Assembly (NCBI RefSeq): GCF_015163075.1
Contig: NZ_JADDXU010000007.1
Location: 248,001 to 312,000 of the forward strand
Direction of reading: 5' to 3'
Origin: Streptomyces justiciae
GTDB lineage: Bacteria; Actinomycetota; Actinomycetes; Streptomycetales; Streptomycetaceae
Length of the DNA: 64,000 bases
The notes beneath the pieces were generated by a model. That model searched no databases and had not been told where the DNA came from. It worked only from the letters and a program-made list of their open reading frames with translations. This document shows, one piece after another, positions 18,498-26,007 of this stretch. Numbering within the stretch: the stretch's first letter is position 1; the number at the start of each line of letters is the position of its first letter. A program made the translations under genes and the position numbers.

Positions 18498-19241
18498 ATG
18501 GCCGCCACCCAGCCCAGCAGCCCGTCCACGGCCTCGCCCGCCGCATCCGCCGCTCCCGCGACGCCCGCCCTGCCCACGCTCGGCGGCAAGAAGAGCAGCT
18601 ACCGCGAGCGGGTCGCCGACGCGCTGCGGGCCGCGCTGATCGCCGGTGAGCTGCTGCCCGGCGCGGTGTACTCCGCGCCGGCCCTCGCCGCCCGCTTCGG
18701 CGTCTCGGCGACCCCGGTGCGCGAGGCCATGCTGGACCTGGTCAAGGAGGGCCTGGTCGACACCGTCCCCAACAAGGGGTTCCGGGTCAGCGAGGTCTCC
18801 GACCAGCAGCTCGACGAGTACACGCACGTCCGGCGGCTCATCGAGATCCCGACCGTGGTGGGCCTGGCCGGGACCGCCGCCCCGGTCCAGCTGGAGGCGC
18901 TGCGTCCGGCGGCCCGCGAGATCGTGCAGGCCGCCGCGGCCGGTGACCTCGTCGCCTACGTCGAGGCCGACACCCGCTTCCACCTCGGTCTGCTCGCCCT
19001 CGCGGGCAACGCCCACCTCGTCGAGGTGGTCCGCGACCTGCGCGCCCGCTCCCGCCTGTACGGGCTGACCGCCCTCGTCGAGGCCGGCCGTCTGCTGGCC
19101 TCCGCCGAGGAGCACCTCGAACTCCTCGACGCGCTGATCGCCCGCGACGAGAAGGCGGTGCACGAGGTCATGACCCGCCACCTCGGTCACGTCCGCGGTC
19201 TGTGGGCGGCGCGGCAGGAGGGTGGCCAGGGAGGGAGATGA
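18498..19241 (+). CDS. GntR/FadR-family transcriptional regulator of hydroxyproline catabolism
   Basis: A 247-residue regulator. After an Ala/Pro/Ser-rich lead of about 30 residues comes a GntR winged helix (about 33-100; A-L-A-A-R-F-G-V-S-A-T-P-V-R-E-A-M) and an all-helical FCD ligand domain with the metal-binding D/H pattern (E-A-D-T-R-F-H-L and a later H-L-G-H). FadR-type GntR proteins bind small carboxylates. The position beside the hydroxyproline genes and three shared operator-like sites make it their likely regulator. AGGAG 10 nt before the ATG at 18498 supports this start over a GTG at 18462. Confidence 0.9.
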   Translation: MAATQPSSPSTASPAASAAPATPALPTLGGKKSSYRERVADALRAALIAGELLPGAVYSAPALAARFGVSATPVREAMLDLVKEGLVDTVPNKGFRVSEVSDQQLDEYTHVRRLIEIPTVVGLAGTAAPVQLEALRPAAREIVQAAAAGDLVAYVEADTRFHLGLLALAGNAHLVEVVRDLRARSRLYGLTALVEAGRLLASAEEHLELLDALIARDEKAVHEVMTRHLGHVRGLWAARQEGGQGGR

Positions 19242-19275
19242 CGGATCCATCAGGACTGGGACCGTCATCGGCGGC

Positions 19276-19291
19276 TCGTTAGACTCTGCGC
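19276..19291 (+). promoter_or_regulatory. Leaderless-type promoter of the TetR gene
   Basis: TAGACT at 19280-19285 is a good -10, and transcription would start at or next to the ATG at 19292. No ribosome site is visible. Confidence 0.45.
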
Positions 19292-19927
19292 ATGCCTACG
19301 TCAGCCCCGCCCAGCAACCGCTTCGAGCGGCGTCGCGCCGAGACCCGTGGGGCGCTGGTCCGCGCGGCCCGGCAGATTCTCGCCGAGACCGGGGACACGG
19401 GCGCCAGCATCCAGGCGATCGCCGAGCGCGCCGACGTCGGTTTCGGCTCCTTCTACAACCACTTCGAGTCGAAGACGGAGTTGTTCGAGGCGGCGGTGGT
19501 GGACGCCATGGAGGAGTTCGGCCAGGCCTTCGACGACCAGCTGACCGGCATCGACGACTCGGCGGAACTCGTCGCGGCCGGTTTCCGGCTCAGCGCCCGG
19601 ATGGCCGACTCGCACCCGGAGCTGATGCAGATCCTGCGCCGCCGCGGCCTCGCCCACATCCACTCGGACAACGGACTGGCCCGGCGCGCCCTGCGCGATC
19701 TCCAGGCCGGCATGGACTCGGGCCGCTTCACCGTCCGCGACCCCGCGGTCGCCCTGTCGGCGCTGGGCGGCACCCTGCTGTCCCTGGTGGAGCTGCGCTT
19801 CGCGCGTCCCGACCTCGACGGCGACGAAGCGGCCGTCAACCTCGCGGAGATGGTCCTGCGCATGCTGGGCGTCCCACCGGACGACGCCCAGGAGGTCGCC
19901 CGACGCCCGCTGCCCGAGCCCAACTGA
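19292..19927 (+). CDS. TetR/AcrR-family regulator
   Basis: A 211-residue one-component regulator. The N-terminal helix-turn-helix (about residues 15-62) contains G-A-S-I-Q-A-I-A-E-R-A-D-V-G-F-G-S-F-Y-N-H-F, the canonical TetR recognition region; the remaining ~150 residues are a helical ligand and dimer domain with no family-specific signature I recognise. No divergent gene is present, so the target is not evident; the neighbours are the hydroxyproline regulator upstream and a TetR remnant and MMPL transporter downstream. Confidence 0.88.
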   Translation: MPTSAPPSNRFERRRAETRGALVRAARQILAETGDTGASIQAIAERADVGFGSFYNHFESKTELFEAAVVDAMEEFGQAFDDQLTGIDDSAELVAAGFRLSARMADSHPELMQILRRRGLAHIHSDNGLARRALRDLQAGMDSGRFTVRDPAVALSALGGTLLSLVELRFARPDLDGDEAAVNLAEMVLRMLGVPPDDAQEVARRPLPEPN

Positions 19928-19990
19928 CGTCACGGGGAAGGGCGTACGAGGTTCGAAGCGGCGAACAGCGCGCTACGGCAACGGACTTCA

Positions 19991-20080
19991 GCCGACGGCC
20001 TCCCCCGCGCCCTCAACGGCGCCGACGTTCTCGCCCGCGCCCTCAACCGACGCCGACTGTCTCCCCCGCACCCACGTCCG
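19991..20080. repeat. Three imperfect ~31-bp tandem repeats
   Basis: Units begin with GCCGAC at 19991, 20021 and 20052 and continue with a C-rich stretch ending in CGCGCCCTCAAC or a variant. They lie between the TetR gene and the remnant TetR, and the last units overlap the remnant's 3' end. Confidence 0.6.
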
Positions 20081-20519
20081 CTCTCGCCCCCGCGAGCCTC
20101 ACCTCACGCACCACCTCACCGGCCCGCCCCTCCGCCGCCGTGACCTCGACGCGCGCGGGTCGAAGGATCTCGGCGACGCGTTCCGTGCCCAGGTCGCGCT
20201 GGGCGAGCGCGAGCAGCATCCGATAGCGGTCGCCCACCGGCCAGATCGCCAACGAGAAGCGCGCCAGCGCCCGTTCGGCCGACACCGCCGACACCGCCGA
20301 CACCTCCGGTTTCACCCCGGCCGCCACCGCGACCTCCAGCACCTCGGCCGCCTCTTCGGCCAGCGCCTCCAGCAGCGCCGCCCGCCCAGGCAAGTGCCCG
20401 AACAGGGTGCGCCGTACGACACCGGAGGCGCGCGCCAGCTCCTCCAGGGTGGGAGGGGGCGCCCCATTCCGGCACGCGGCCCGCGCGCGTCCCGTGGCCG
20501 CGGGACGCCCCCGCGAGAA
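20043..20519 (-). pseudogene. TetR-like regulator lacking a clear start (probable remnant)
   Basis: The minus-strand frame ending at 20043 encodes a TetR-type helix-turn-helix (T-L-E-E-L-A-R-A-S-G-V-V-R-R-T-L-F-G-H-L) and a short helical domain. The usual first helix before the HTH is replaced by an unlike Arg/Ala-rich run. There is no ATG or GTG in frame after the MMPL stop codon at 20522; the only near-start is a TTG at 20393, inside the protein beyond the HTH. Either it starts inside the MMPL gene by overlap or it is a decayed gene. I favour decay. Confidence 0.5.
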
Positions 20520-20521
20520 CG

Positions 20522-22723
20522 TCAGCGCACGGAGGCGGCCTTGTCCCGCTCCACCTCTTCCTCCTCGGCCGCCGCACGCCCCGGCAGCTTCGCCCCCTCG
20601 ATGTCAACGTCCGGCGTCACGCGGTCCAGCCAGCCCGGCAGTCCCCAGGCACGGCGACCGAGCAGCGCCATGGCCGCCGGCACGAGGGTCATGCGGACCA
20701 CGAACGCGTCGACGAACACCCCGAAGGCCAGGGCAAAACCGATGGACTTGATGATCGGGTCGTGGTTGAAGACGAACCCCCCGAAGACCGCGACCATGAT
20801 GAGCGCGGCGGCGCTGACGACCCGCCCGCTGCGTGCCATGCCCTGGGTCACGGCCTCGGCGGCGTCGCCTGCGTGCTCGTAGTGCTCGCGCATCCGGCTG
20901 ACGAGGAACACCTCGTAGTCCATGGCCAGTCCGAACAGGACGCCGATGAGGAGCACCGGCAGGAAGCTGGTGACGGGTCCCGCGGAGGGGATGTCGAGGA
21001 CACCGTTCAGGTGGCCGTCCTGGAAGACCCAGACCGTGGCGCCCAGGGACGCGGCGACCGACAGCAGGAAGCCGAGGGCCGCCTTCACCGGGACCAGCAG
21101 GGAGCGGAAGGCGATGGTCAGCAGGATCAGCGCGAGGATCACGATGATGGCGATGAACAGCGGCAGCGCGTCGGACAGTTTGCCCGCCACGTCGATCGCG
21201 GCGGCCGTCTGGCCGGCGATGTAGAGGGTGCCGCCCGCCTTCTGGACGGTGCTCGCGTTCTCCCGCAGCCGGTGCACCAGGTCGGTGGTGGCCTGCGCGT
21301 CGGGCCCGGTCTTCGGGACCACGGCGATGACGGCGAGGGTGGAGTCGCCGTTGGTGACGGGCGCGGCGGCGACCGCCACACCCCGGTCGCCCGCGAGGGC
21401 CGTCCGCAGCTCGGTCACGGTCGCCGTACGGTCGGTCGCCGGGACCCCGTCGAGGTCAACGACGGCCGTCAAGGTGGCGTTGAAGCCGGGCCCGAAGCCG
21501 TCCGTCAGCAGGTCGTAGCTCTTGTGCTGGGTGCTGTCGACGGGCTGTGAGGCGTTGCTCGGCAGCCCGAGCCGCAGATCGCGGGCGGGCGCGGCGAGCG
21601 CGAGGAGGCCGATCACCCCGGCGAGCAGGACGAGCAGCGGTTTGCGGGTGACCGCCCGTCCCCAGGCCAGCCCCCAGGCGCCGGGCGCACGTTCGCGACC
21701 CTCGGTCCGCCGTGCTCGGGGCCGCAGCCGCTCGCCGAGGAATCCGAGGGCGGCGGGTACGAGGCTGACGGCGACCAACACCGCGAGCGCGACGGTGGCC
21801 GCGGCCGCCAGGCCCATCACCGTCAGGAACGGGATGCCGGTGACCGCGAGCGCGGCGAGCGCGATGATGACGGTCGCGCCGGCGAAGACGACCGCGCCGC
21901 CGGCGGTGGCCACGGCGCGCGCGATGGAGTCCTCGACGTCCTGGTCGGGGTCGGCGAGTTGCTCGCGGTGGCGGGAGATGATGAACAGGGCGTAGTCGAT
22001 GCCGACGGCGAGTCCGATCATCAGGGCGAGGACGGTGGCGGTGGACGTCATCTCGACGTACCGGGTCATGAACTCGACGCCCAGGACGCCGATCGCCACC
22101 CCGACCAGCGCAGTGAGCAGCGGCAGTCCGGCCGCGACCAGGGAGCCGAGGGCCAGGGCGAGGACGGCGAAGGCGACGACCACGCCGACGATCTCGGCCG
22201 GTCCGCCGACCTCGGTCTTGGGCTCCATCGCGGAGCCGCCGAACTCCACCTCCAGACCGGCGTCGCGGGCCTGCGCCATCGCGTCCGAGAGGGCGTCCTT
22301 GGCCTCCTGCGACACATCGCTGGCCTGCTGGCCGAAGCGGACGTCCGCGTAGCCGATCCGCTGGTCGGCCGAGACGGTCCGGCTCTTGAACGGGTCGGCG
22401 ACGTCCACGACACCGGAGACCCGCGCGGCCTTCTTCAGACTCGCCTCCAGGGCCGCCGAGGTCTTCGGAGCGGTCAGCTTCTGGCCCTCGGGCGCCGCGA
22501 AGACGACCCGCGCGACGCCGCCCGCCGCCTGGGGGAACTTCTCCTTCAGCACGTCCTGCGCCTGCTGCGACTCGATGCCCGGCACCGAGAACTCGGTCGT
22601 CACCTTGCCGTGCAGGGTGATCCCGAGGCCGCCGACGACGGCGAGCAGCAGCAGCCAGACCGCGGCGACCCGGCCGCGTCGGCGTATCGCCCAGCGCGCC
22701 CAGTTGTACAGGCGTGACGCCAT
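20522..22723 (-). CDS. MMPL-family (RND-type) membrane transporter
   Basis: A 733-residue inner-membrane protein with the duplicated MMPL layout: one transmembrane helix near residues 15-37, a soluble domain, a block of five helices around 180-330, one more helix after an R-rich loop, a second soluble domain and a second five-helix block that includes G-L-A-M-D-Y-E-V-F-L-V-S-R-M-R-E. The first block has the matching G-I-D-Y-A-L-F-I-I-S-R-H-R-E. MMPL proteins export lipids, siderophores or drugs using proton flow. The start ATG has AGGGGAAG upstream; the longer open frame is antisense to the divergent TetR gene. Shared 100-bp control region with that TetR. Confidence 0.94.
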   Translation of the reverse strand: MASRLYNWARWAIRRRGRVAAVWLLLLAVVGGLGITLHGKVTTEFSVPGIESQQAQDVLKEKFPQAAGGVARVVFAAPEGQKLTAPKTSAALEASLKKAARVSGVVDVADPFKSRTVSADQRIGYADVRFGQQASDVSQEAKDALSDAMAQARDAGLEVEFGGSAMEPKTEVGGPAEIVGVVVAFAVLALALGSLVAAGLPLLTALVGVAIGVLGVEFMTRYVEMTSTATVLALMIGLAVGIDYALFIISRHREQLADPDQDVEDSIARAVATAGGAVVFAGATVIIALAALAVTGIPFLTVMGLAAAATVALAVLVAVSLVPAALGFLGERLRPRARRTEGRERAPGAWGLAWGRAVTRKPLLVLLAGVIGLLALAAPARDLRLGLPSNASQPVDSTQHKSYDLLTDGFGPGFNATLTAVVDLDGVPATDRTATVTELRTALAGDRGVAVAAAPVTNGDSTLAVIAVVPKTGPDAQATTDLVHRLRENASTVQKAGGTLYIAGQTAAAIDVAGKLSDALPLFIAIIVILALILLTIAFRSLLVPVKAALGFLLSVAASLGATVWVFQDGHLNGVLDIPSAGPVTSFLPVLLIGVLFGLAMDYEVFLVSRMREHYEHAGDAAEAVTQGMARSGRVVSAAALIMVAVFGGFVFNHDPIIKSIGFALAFGVFVDAFVVRMTLVPAAMALLGRRAWGLPGWLDRVTPDVDIEGAKLPGRAAAEEEEVERDKAASVR

Positions 22724-22776
22724 GTTCGTTCTTCCCCTCGCTCGCTTCACACCGCTTCCGTTACACCGTACGGCAT

Positions 22777-22796
22777 TTTTACAGTCGACTGTAAAA
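22777..22796. promoter_or_regulatory. 20-bp perfect palindromic operator between MMPL and TetR genes
   Basis: TTTTACAGTCGACTGTAAAA is a perfect palindrome in the divergent intergenic region, unusually AT-rich for the window. A partial repeat (GATGGTAAAG) follows at 22807-22816. This fits the operator of the neighbouring TetR protein acting on both promoters. Confidence 0.8.
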
Positions 22797-22822
22797 TCGC
22801 CGTCGATGGTAAAGTGCCGGGC

Positions 22823-23404
22823 ATGATGAGCGAGGGTCTGCGCGAACGGTCCAAGGCGCGGCGCAGGGAAGCGATCCTCCGGGCGGCGTACGAGCTGTTC
22901 GCCGACCACGGCTTCGAGGCGACGACGATCGCCGACATCGCGGCGGCGGCGGAGGTGTCGCCGCGTACCGTCACGCTCTACTTCCCGTCGAAGCTGGAGC
23001 TGGCGACGTCCCACTTCGACGCGATGGCGGACCGGTTGGCCACGGCGTTGCGGGAGCGGAAGGAGGGGTGGACGACCCTGGACGCGCTGGAGGCGTGGCT
23101 GCGCGCGGACATCGCCGAAGCGGACGATCTGGACGACCTCCACGACCGCATGCTCGACCTCAACCCGCAGCTCAGGGCCGTCACCAACGTCCGCCTCACG
23201 GAGGTCATCCAGGAGGGCGCCCGCATCCTCGCCGAGGAACGCGGCGACGCGCCGGACGACTTCGGGCCCCGGATGGCGGCGGCAGCGGCGGCGGCGGTCG
23301 TCAGCGAGGTGTGCCATCACGCCCAGGAGGCGAACATCGACAGGGCGATCGCCTTCCTGCGCGCGGGACTCGCGACACTCGACGGCGAGCCGGCCGGCTC
23401 CTGA
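22823..23404 (+). CDS. TetR-family regulator of the divergent MMPL transporter
   Basis: A 193-residue TetR protein. The HTH at about residues 14-60 has F-E-A-T-T-I-A-D-I-A-A-A-A-E-V-S-P-R-T-V-T-L-Y-F; the C-terminal domain is helical and ligand-binding. It is transcribed away from the MMPL gene with a perfect palindrome between them, the classic repressor-exporter pair. The start may be the ATG at 22823, the next ATG at 22826 or a GTG at 22814. Confidence 0.9.
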   Translation: MMSEGLRERSKARRREAILRAAYELFADHGFEATTIADIAAAAEVSPRTVTLYFPSKLELATSHFDAMADRLATALRERKEGWTTLDALEAWLRADIAEADDLDDLHDRMLDLNPQLRAVTNVRLTEVIQEGARILAEERGDAPDDFGPRMAAAAAAAVVSEVCHHAQEANIDRAIAFLRAGLATLDGEPAGS

Positions 23405-23468
23405 CGCGGGGACCCGCGCTGCGGCAGCAGGGTCCGGAGCCGGCGGCGGCCCATGACGCGGGAGTGGG

Positions 23469-23888
23469 TCAGCCCTCGGTCGTCAACGTGACGTCCTGCT
23501 GCTGCGCCGCGTGGAACCGGGGCAGCGGAAGCCCGCCCTGCGGGTGCAGTTCCATCACCGTGGCCTCGACGCGCGCAGCGCCGGGCTCCAGGGCGCCGGT
23601 GTCGACCTTGCCGGTGTTCTCCCAGCGGTGCTCGGCGCCGTCGCACACGGCACGGGTGCCGCCGATGCCGTGGCGGACGGACGGGGACTTCTGCCCGACG
23701 GAGGAACTCACGAACGCCGGGCCCGTGTTGCCGAGACAGCGGTAGGTGCCGGACAGCGTGACGGTGCCGTCCTCGGCGATGGTGCCGGTCGGGTCGACGG
23801 TCACGGTCTCGTAGGAGTCGGCGACGGCGACGGGCGCGGCGGCCAGGAGGAGCAGGGTGGCGGCGGCGAGGGCGGGGCGTACGAGCAC
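23469..23888 (-). CDS. Small secreted protein (DUF6299-like)
   Basis: A 139-residue exported protein. The first ~22 residues form a signal peptide (V-L-V-R-P then an Ala/Leu-rich core, cleavage at A-V-A). The mature part is a beta-rich domain with two cysteines (Y-R-C-L-G and A-V-C-D-G) that could form a disulfide, and resembles the DUF6299 family of Streptomyces. GGGAG 6 nt before the GTG at 23888 fixes the start; an upstream in-frame start at 23930 would spoil the signal peptide. Function unknown. Confidence 0.75.
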   Translation of the reverse strand: MLVRPALAAATLLLLAAAPVAVADSYETVTVDPTGTIAEDGTVTLSGTYRCLGNTGPAFVSSSVGQKSPSVRHGIGGTRAVCDGAEHRWENTGKVDTGALEPGAARVEATVMELHPQGGLPLPRFHAAQQQDVTLTTEG

Positions 23889-24143
23889 GGGGATCTCCCA
23901 GGTCAGTGGAGTACGAGCAGGGGCCTCCACTGGTACCGGTCGGGCGCCTCGACGGGCGTGATCGTCACTCCTTCGGTGGCGAGTCCGCAGCGGTCTTCCG
24001 GGATCGGTCCGGGTGTTGTCCGCGTGTTGTCACGGTTGGCGCCGGGCCGTTCCGATGAGTTCGCGACGGGAGCATGGTCTATCCATACGGACGCCCCGTA
24101 CGGAGAAGCCGGACGGACCGTCCACCCGATGTGGAGGTGCGCC

Positions 24144-24329
24144 ATGTGTTCACACCAGCCTTCGTGCCCTGCCTCCGAAGCCAACGGCTCGCACGTCGTG
24201 TCCGCCCACCCCGAGCAGGGGTGGAGCCTGCTGTGCGACGGCTCGATCGTGTTCGACGACAGCGGGGAGCTGCTGGCGGACGGGCGGGTTGTCGCGCCTC
24301 ATCGTGTGCAGTTGGCCATGGCGGCCTGA
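24144..24329 (+). CDS. Small DUF5999-like protein
   Basis: A 61-residue protein starting M-C-S-H-Q-P-S-C-P, followed by H-P-E-Q-G-W-S-L-L-C-D-G and a short acidic-to-basic tail G-E-L-L-A-D-G-R. Three conserved Cys and three His suggest metal or redox binding. It resembles the DUF5999 family, common as single small genes in Streptomyces. GGAGG 6 nt before the ATG decides the start. The gene ends 4 bp before the convergent ridA gene. The preceding 255 bp (23889-24143) shows no other gene. Confidence 0.75.
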   Translation: MCSHQPSCPASEANGSHVVSAHPEQGWSLLCDGSIVFDDSGELLADGRVVAPHRVQLAMAA

Positions 24330-24333
24330 GCCG

Positions 24334-24732
24334 CTAGGGCAGTACGGCGAAGCCGTCCAGCTCCAGCAACGCCTGTTCGTCCCAGAGCCTCACCACCCCC
24401 ACCACCGCCATCGCCGGATAGTCCCGACCCGCCAAGTCCCGCCAGATACGGCCCAGTTCCGCAGCGCGAGCCCGGTACTCGGCGACATCCGTGGCGTACA
24501 CCGTGACCCGTGCCAGGTCCGCCGGAGTCCCGCCCGCCGCCCTCAGCGCGGTCAGCAGATTCCCGAGGGCCCGCTCGAACTGCTCGGGCAGCGTCTCCCC
24601 CACCACCTTCCCGTCGGTGTCCAGCGCCGTCTGACCGGCCAGGAACACCACCCGCGACCCCGTCGCCACCACCGCGTGCGAGAACCCCGTCGGCGGGGAC
24701 AGTTCGGGCGGGTTGACGCGCTCGGTGCTCAT
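24334..24732 (-). CDS. RidA/YjgF-family enamine/imine deaminase
   Basis: A 132-residue RidA-family protein (G-Q-T-A-L-D near residue 33, the central R-V-T-V-Y strand with the carboxylate-binding Arg, and a Glu-containing C-terminal strand). RidA proteins hydrolyse reactive enamines and imines. Here the gene follows the acyl-CoA dehydrogenase with a 4-bp overlap, inside a 2-aminobenzoyl-CoA-type cluster, so it plausibly removes the amino group from the ring-reduced enamine intermediate. That role is inferred. Confidence 0.88.
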   Translation of the reverse strand: MSTERVNPPELSPPTGFSHAVVATGSRVVFLAGQTALDTDGKVVGETLPEQFERALGNLLTALRAAGGTPADLARVTVYATDVAEYRARAAELGRIWRDLAGRDYPAMAVVGVVRLWDEQALLELDGFAVLP

Positions 24733-25859
24733 CGGCCACCCTCCCGCTCGGCGTACAACTCCTTCGCGATGATCCCGCGTTGCACCTCGCTCGCCCCCTC
24801 GTAGATCCGTGGCGCCCGCACCTCCCGGTACAGGTGCTCCAGCAGATGCCCGCGCTCCAACGCCCGTGCGCCGTGCAGCTGGACGGCCTTGTCGACGACG
24901 TACTGCGCGGTCTCGGTGGCGAGCAGCTTCGCCATCGCGGCGCGCTTGGGGACGTCCGGGGCGCCTTCGTCGTACGCCGTCGCCGCCGCGTGGACCATGA
25001 GGCGGGCCGCGTCCGTGCGCAGGGCCAGCTCGGCGACCTCGTGGGCGACCGACTGGAGGTCCTTCAACTTGCCGCCGAACGCGTCCCGTTGGGCGGTGTG
25101 GGCGAGGGTGGCGTCGAGCGCCGCCTGGGCCATGCCCACCGCGAAGGCGCCGACGCTGGGCCGGAAGAGGTTCAGCGTGCCCATCGCGACCCGGAAGCCG
25201 CGGTCCACCTCGCCGAGCACGTCGTCGGCGGTGACGGGTACGGCGTCGAAGGCGAGGGTGCCGATGGGATGCGGGGAGAGCATGTCGAGGGCGGTGCCGG
25301 TGAGGCCGGGGCGGTCGGCGGGGACGAGGAAGGCGGTCACACCGCGGGCGCCCGCATCGCCGCCCGTCCGCGCGAAGACGGTGTAGAAGTCGGCCTCCGG
25401 GGCGTTGGAGATCCAGCACTTCTCGCCGGTCAGCCGCCAGCGGCCGGGGCCGTCGGGACCGGCGGTCAGGGACAGGGCGGCCGCGTCCGATCCCGCCCCC
25501 GGCTCGCTCAGCGCGAACGCCGCCACCGCGCTGCCCTCGCTCACCCGGGGCAGCCAGCGGTCCCGCTGGGCAGGGGTGCCGTGGGCGTGCACCGGGTGGG
25601 CGCCCAGCCCCTGGAGCGCGAGGGCCGTCTCCGCCTCGGTGCAGGCGTAGGCCAGGGACTCCCGCATCAGACAGAGGTCGAGGGCGCCGGAGCTGAACAG
25701 CCGCTCCAGCAGACCGAGTTGGCCGAGTTCGGCGATCAGTGGGCGGTTCACCTGCCCGGGCTCGCCCTTCTCCGCGAGCGGGCGCAGCCGGTCCGCGGCC
25801 AGCGCGCGCAGCTCCGCACACCAGGCGGTTTGTGCCGGATCGAGCGAGAATGCGGGCAT
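24729..25859 (-). CDS. Acyl-CoA dehydrogenase of the aminobenzoyl-CoA cluster
   Basis: A 376-residue FAD-dependent acyl-CoA dehydrogenase. Visible landmarks are F-A-L-S-E-P-G-A-G-S-D, the flavin-contact strand W-I-S-N-A, Q-L-H-G-A-R-A and the catalytic base Glu354 in I-Y-E-G-A-S-E-V-Q. It would oxidise an alicyclic or open-chain acyl-CoA after ring dearomatisation. The ATG at 25859 is preceded by AGAGAGGA. It begins a leftward operon with ridA; its promoter carries a 14-bp element identical to that before the enoyl-CoA hydratase gene 8.6 kb away. Confidence 0.92.
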   Translation of the reverse strand: MPAFSLDPAQTAWCAELRALAADRLRPLAEKGEPGQVNRPLIAELGQLGLLERLFSSGALDLCLMRESLAYACTEAETALALQGLGAHPVHAHGTPAQRDRWLPRVSEGSAVAAFALSEPGAGSDAAALSLTAGPDGPGRWRLTGEKCWISNAPEADFYTVFARTGGDAGARGVTAFLVPADRPGLTGTALDMLSPHPIGTLAFDAVPVTADDVLGEVDRGFRVAMGTLNLFRPSVGAFAVGMAQAALDATLAHTAQRDAFGGKLKDLQSVAHEVAELALRTDAARLMVHAAATAYDEGAPDVPKRAAMAKLLATETAQYVVDKAVQLHGARALERGHLLEHLYREVRAPRIYEGASEVQRGIIAKELYAEREGGR

Positions 25860-25929
25860 TGCCGGTCCTCTCTCTCCGCTGGCCCGTGCGGCGTTCCCCT
25901 GGGCCCTTCGTCGACGATATCGCGTCCCA

Positions 25930-25957
25930 TTGACTGTCGTCACCAAGACGATACGCT
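25930..25957. promoter_or_regulatory. Divergent promoter with shared 14-bp element, ligase/acyl-CoA dehydrogenase
   Basis: TTGACTGTCGTCAC (25930-25943) recurs exactly at 34544-34557. Rightward it supplies a -35 (TTGACT) with TACGCT 16 bp on; leftward it supplies GTGACG with GATATC 16 bp on. An imperfect palindrome TGTCGTC-N5-GACGATA covers 25935-25953. The cluster's PaaX-type protein is the probable ligand. Confidence 0.6.
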
Positions 25958-26007
25958 CGTTGCGCGAGCCCACCCACGACGCCCACAAGGCAAGGGGGCG
26001 AACCAGC

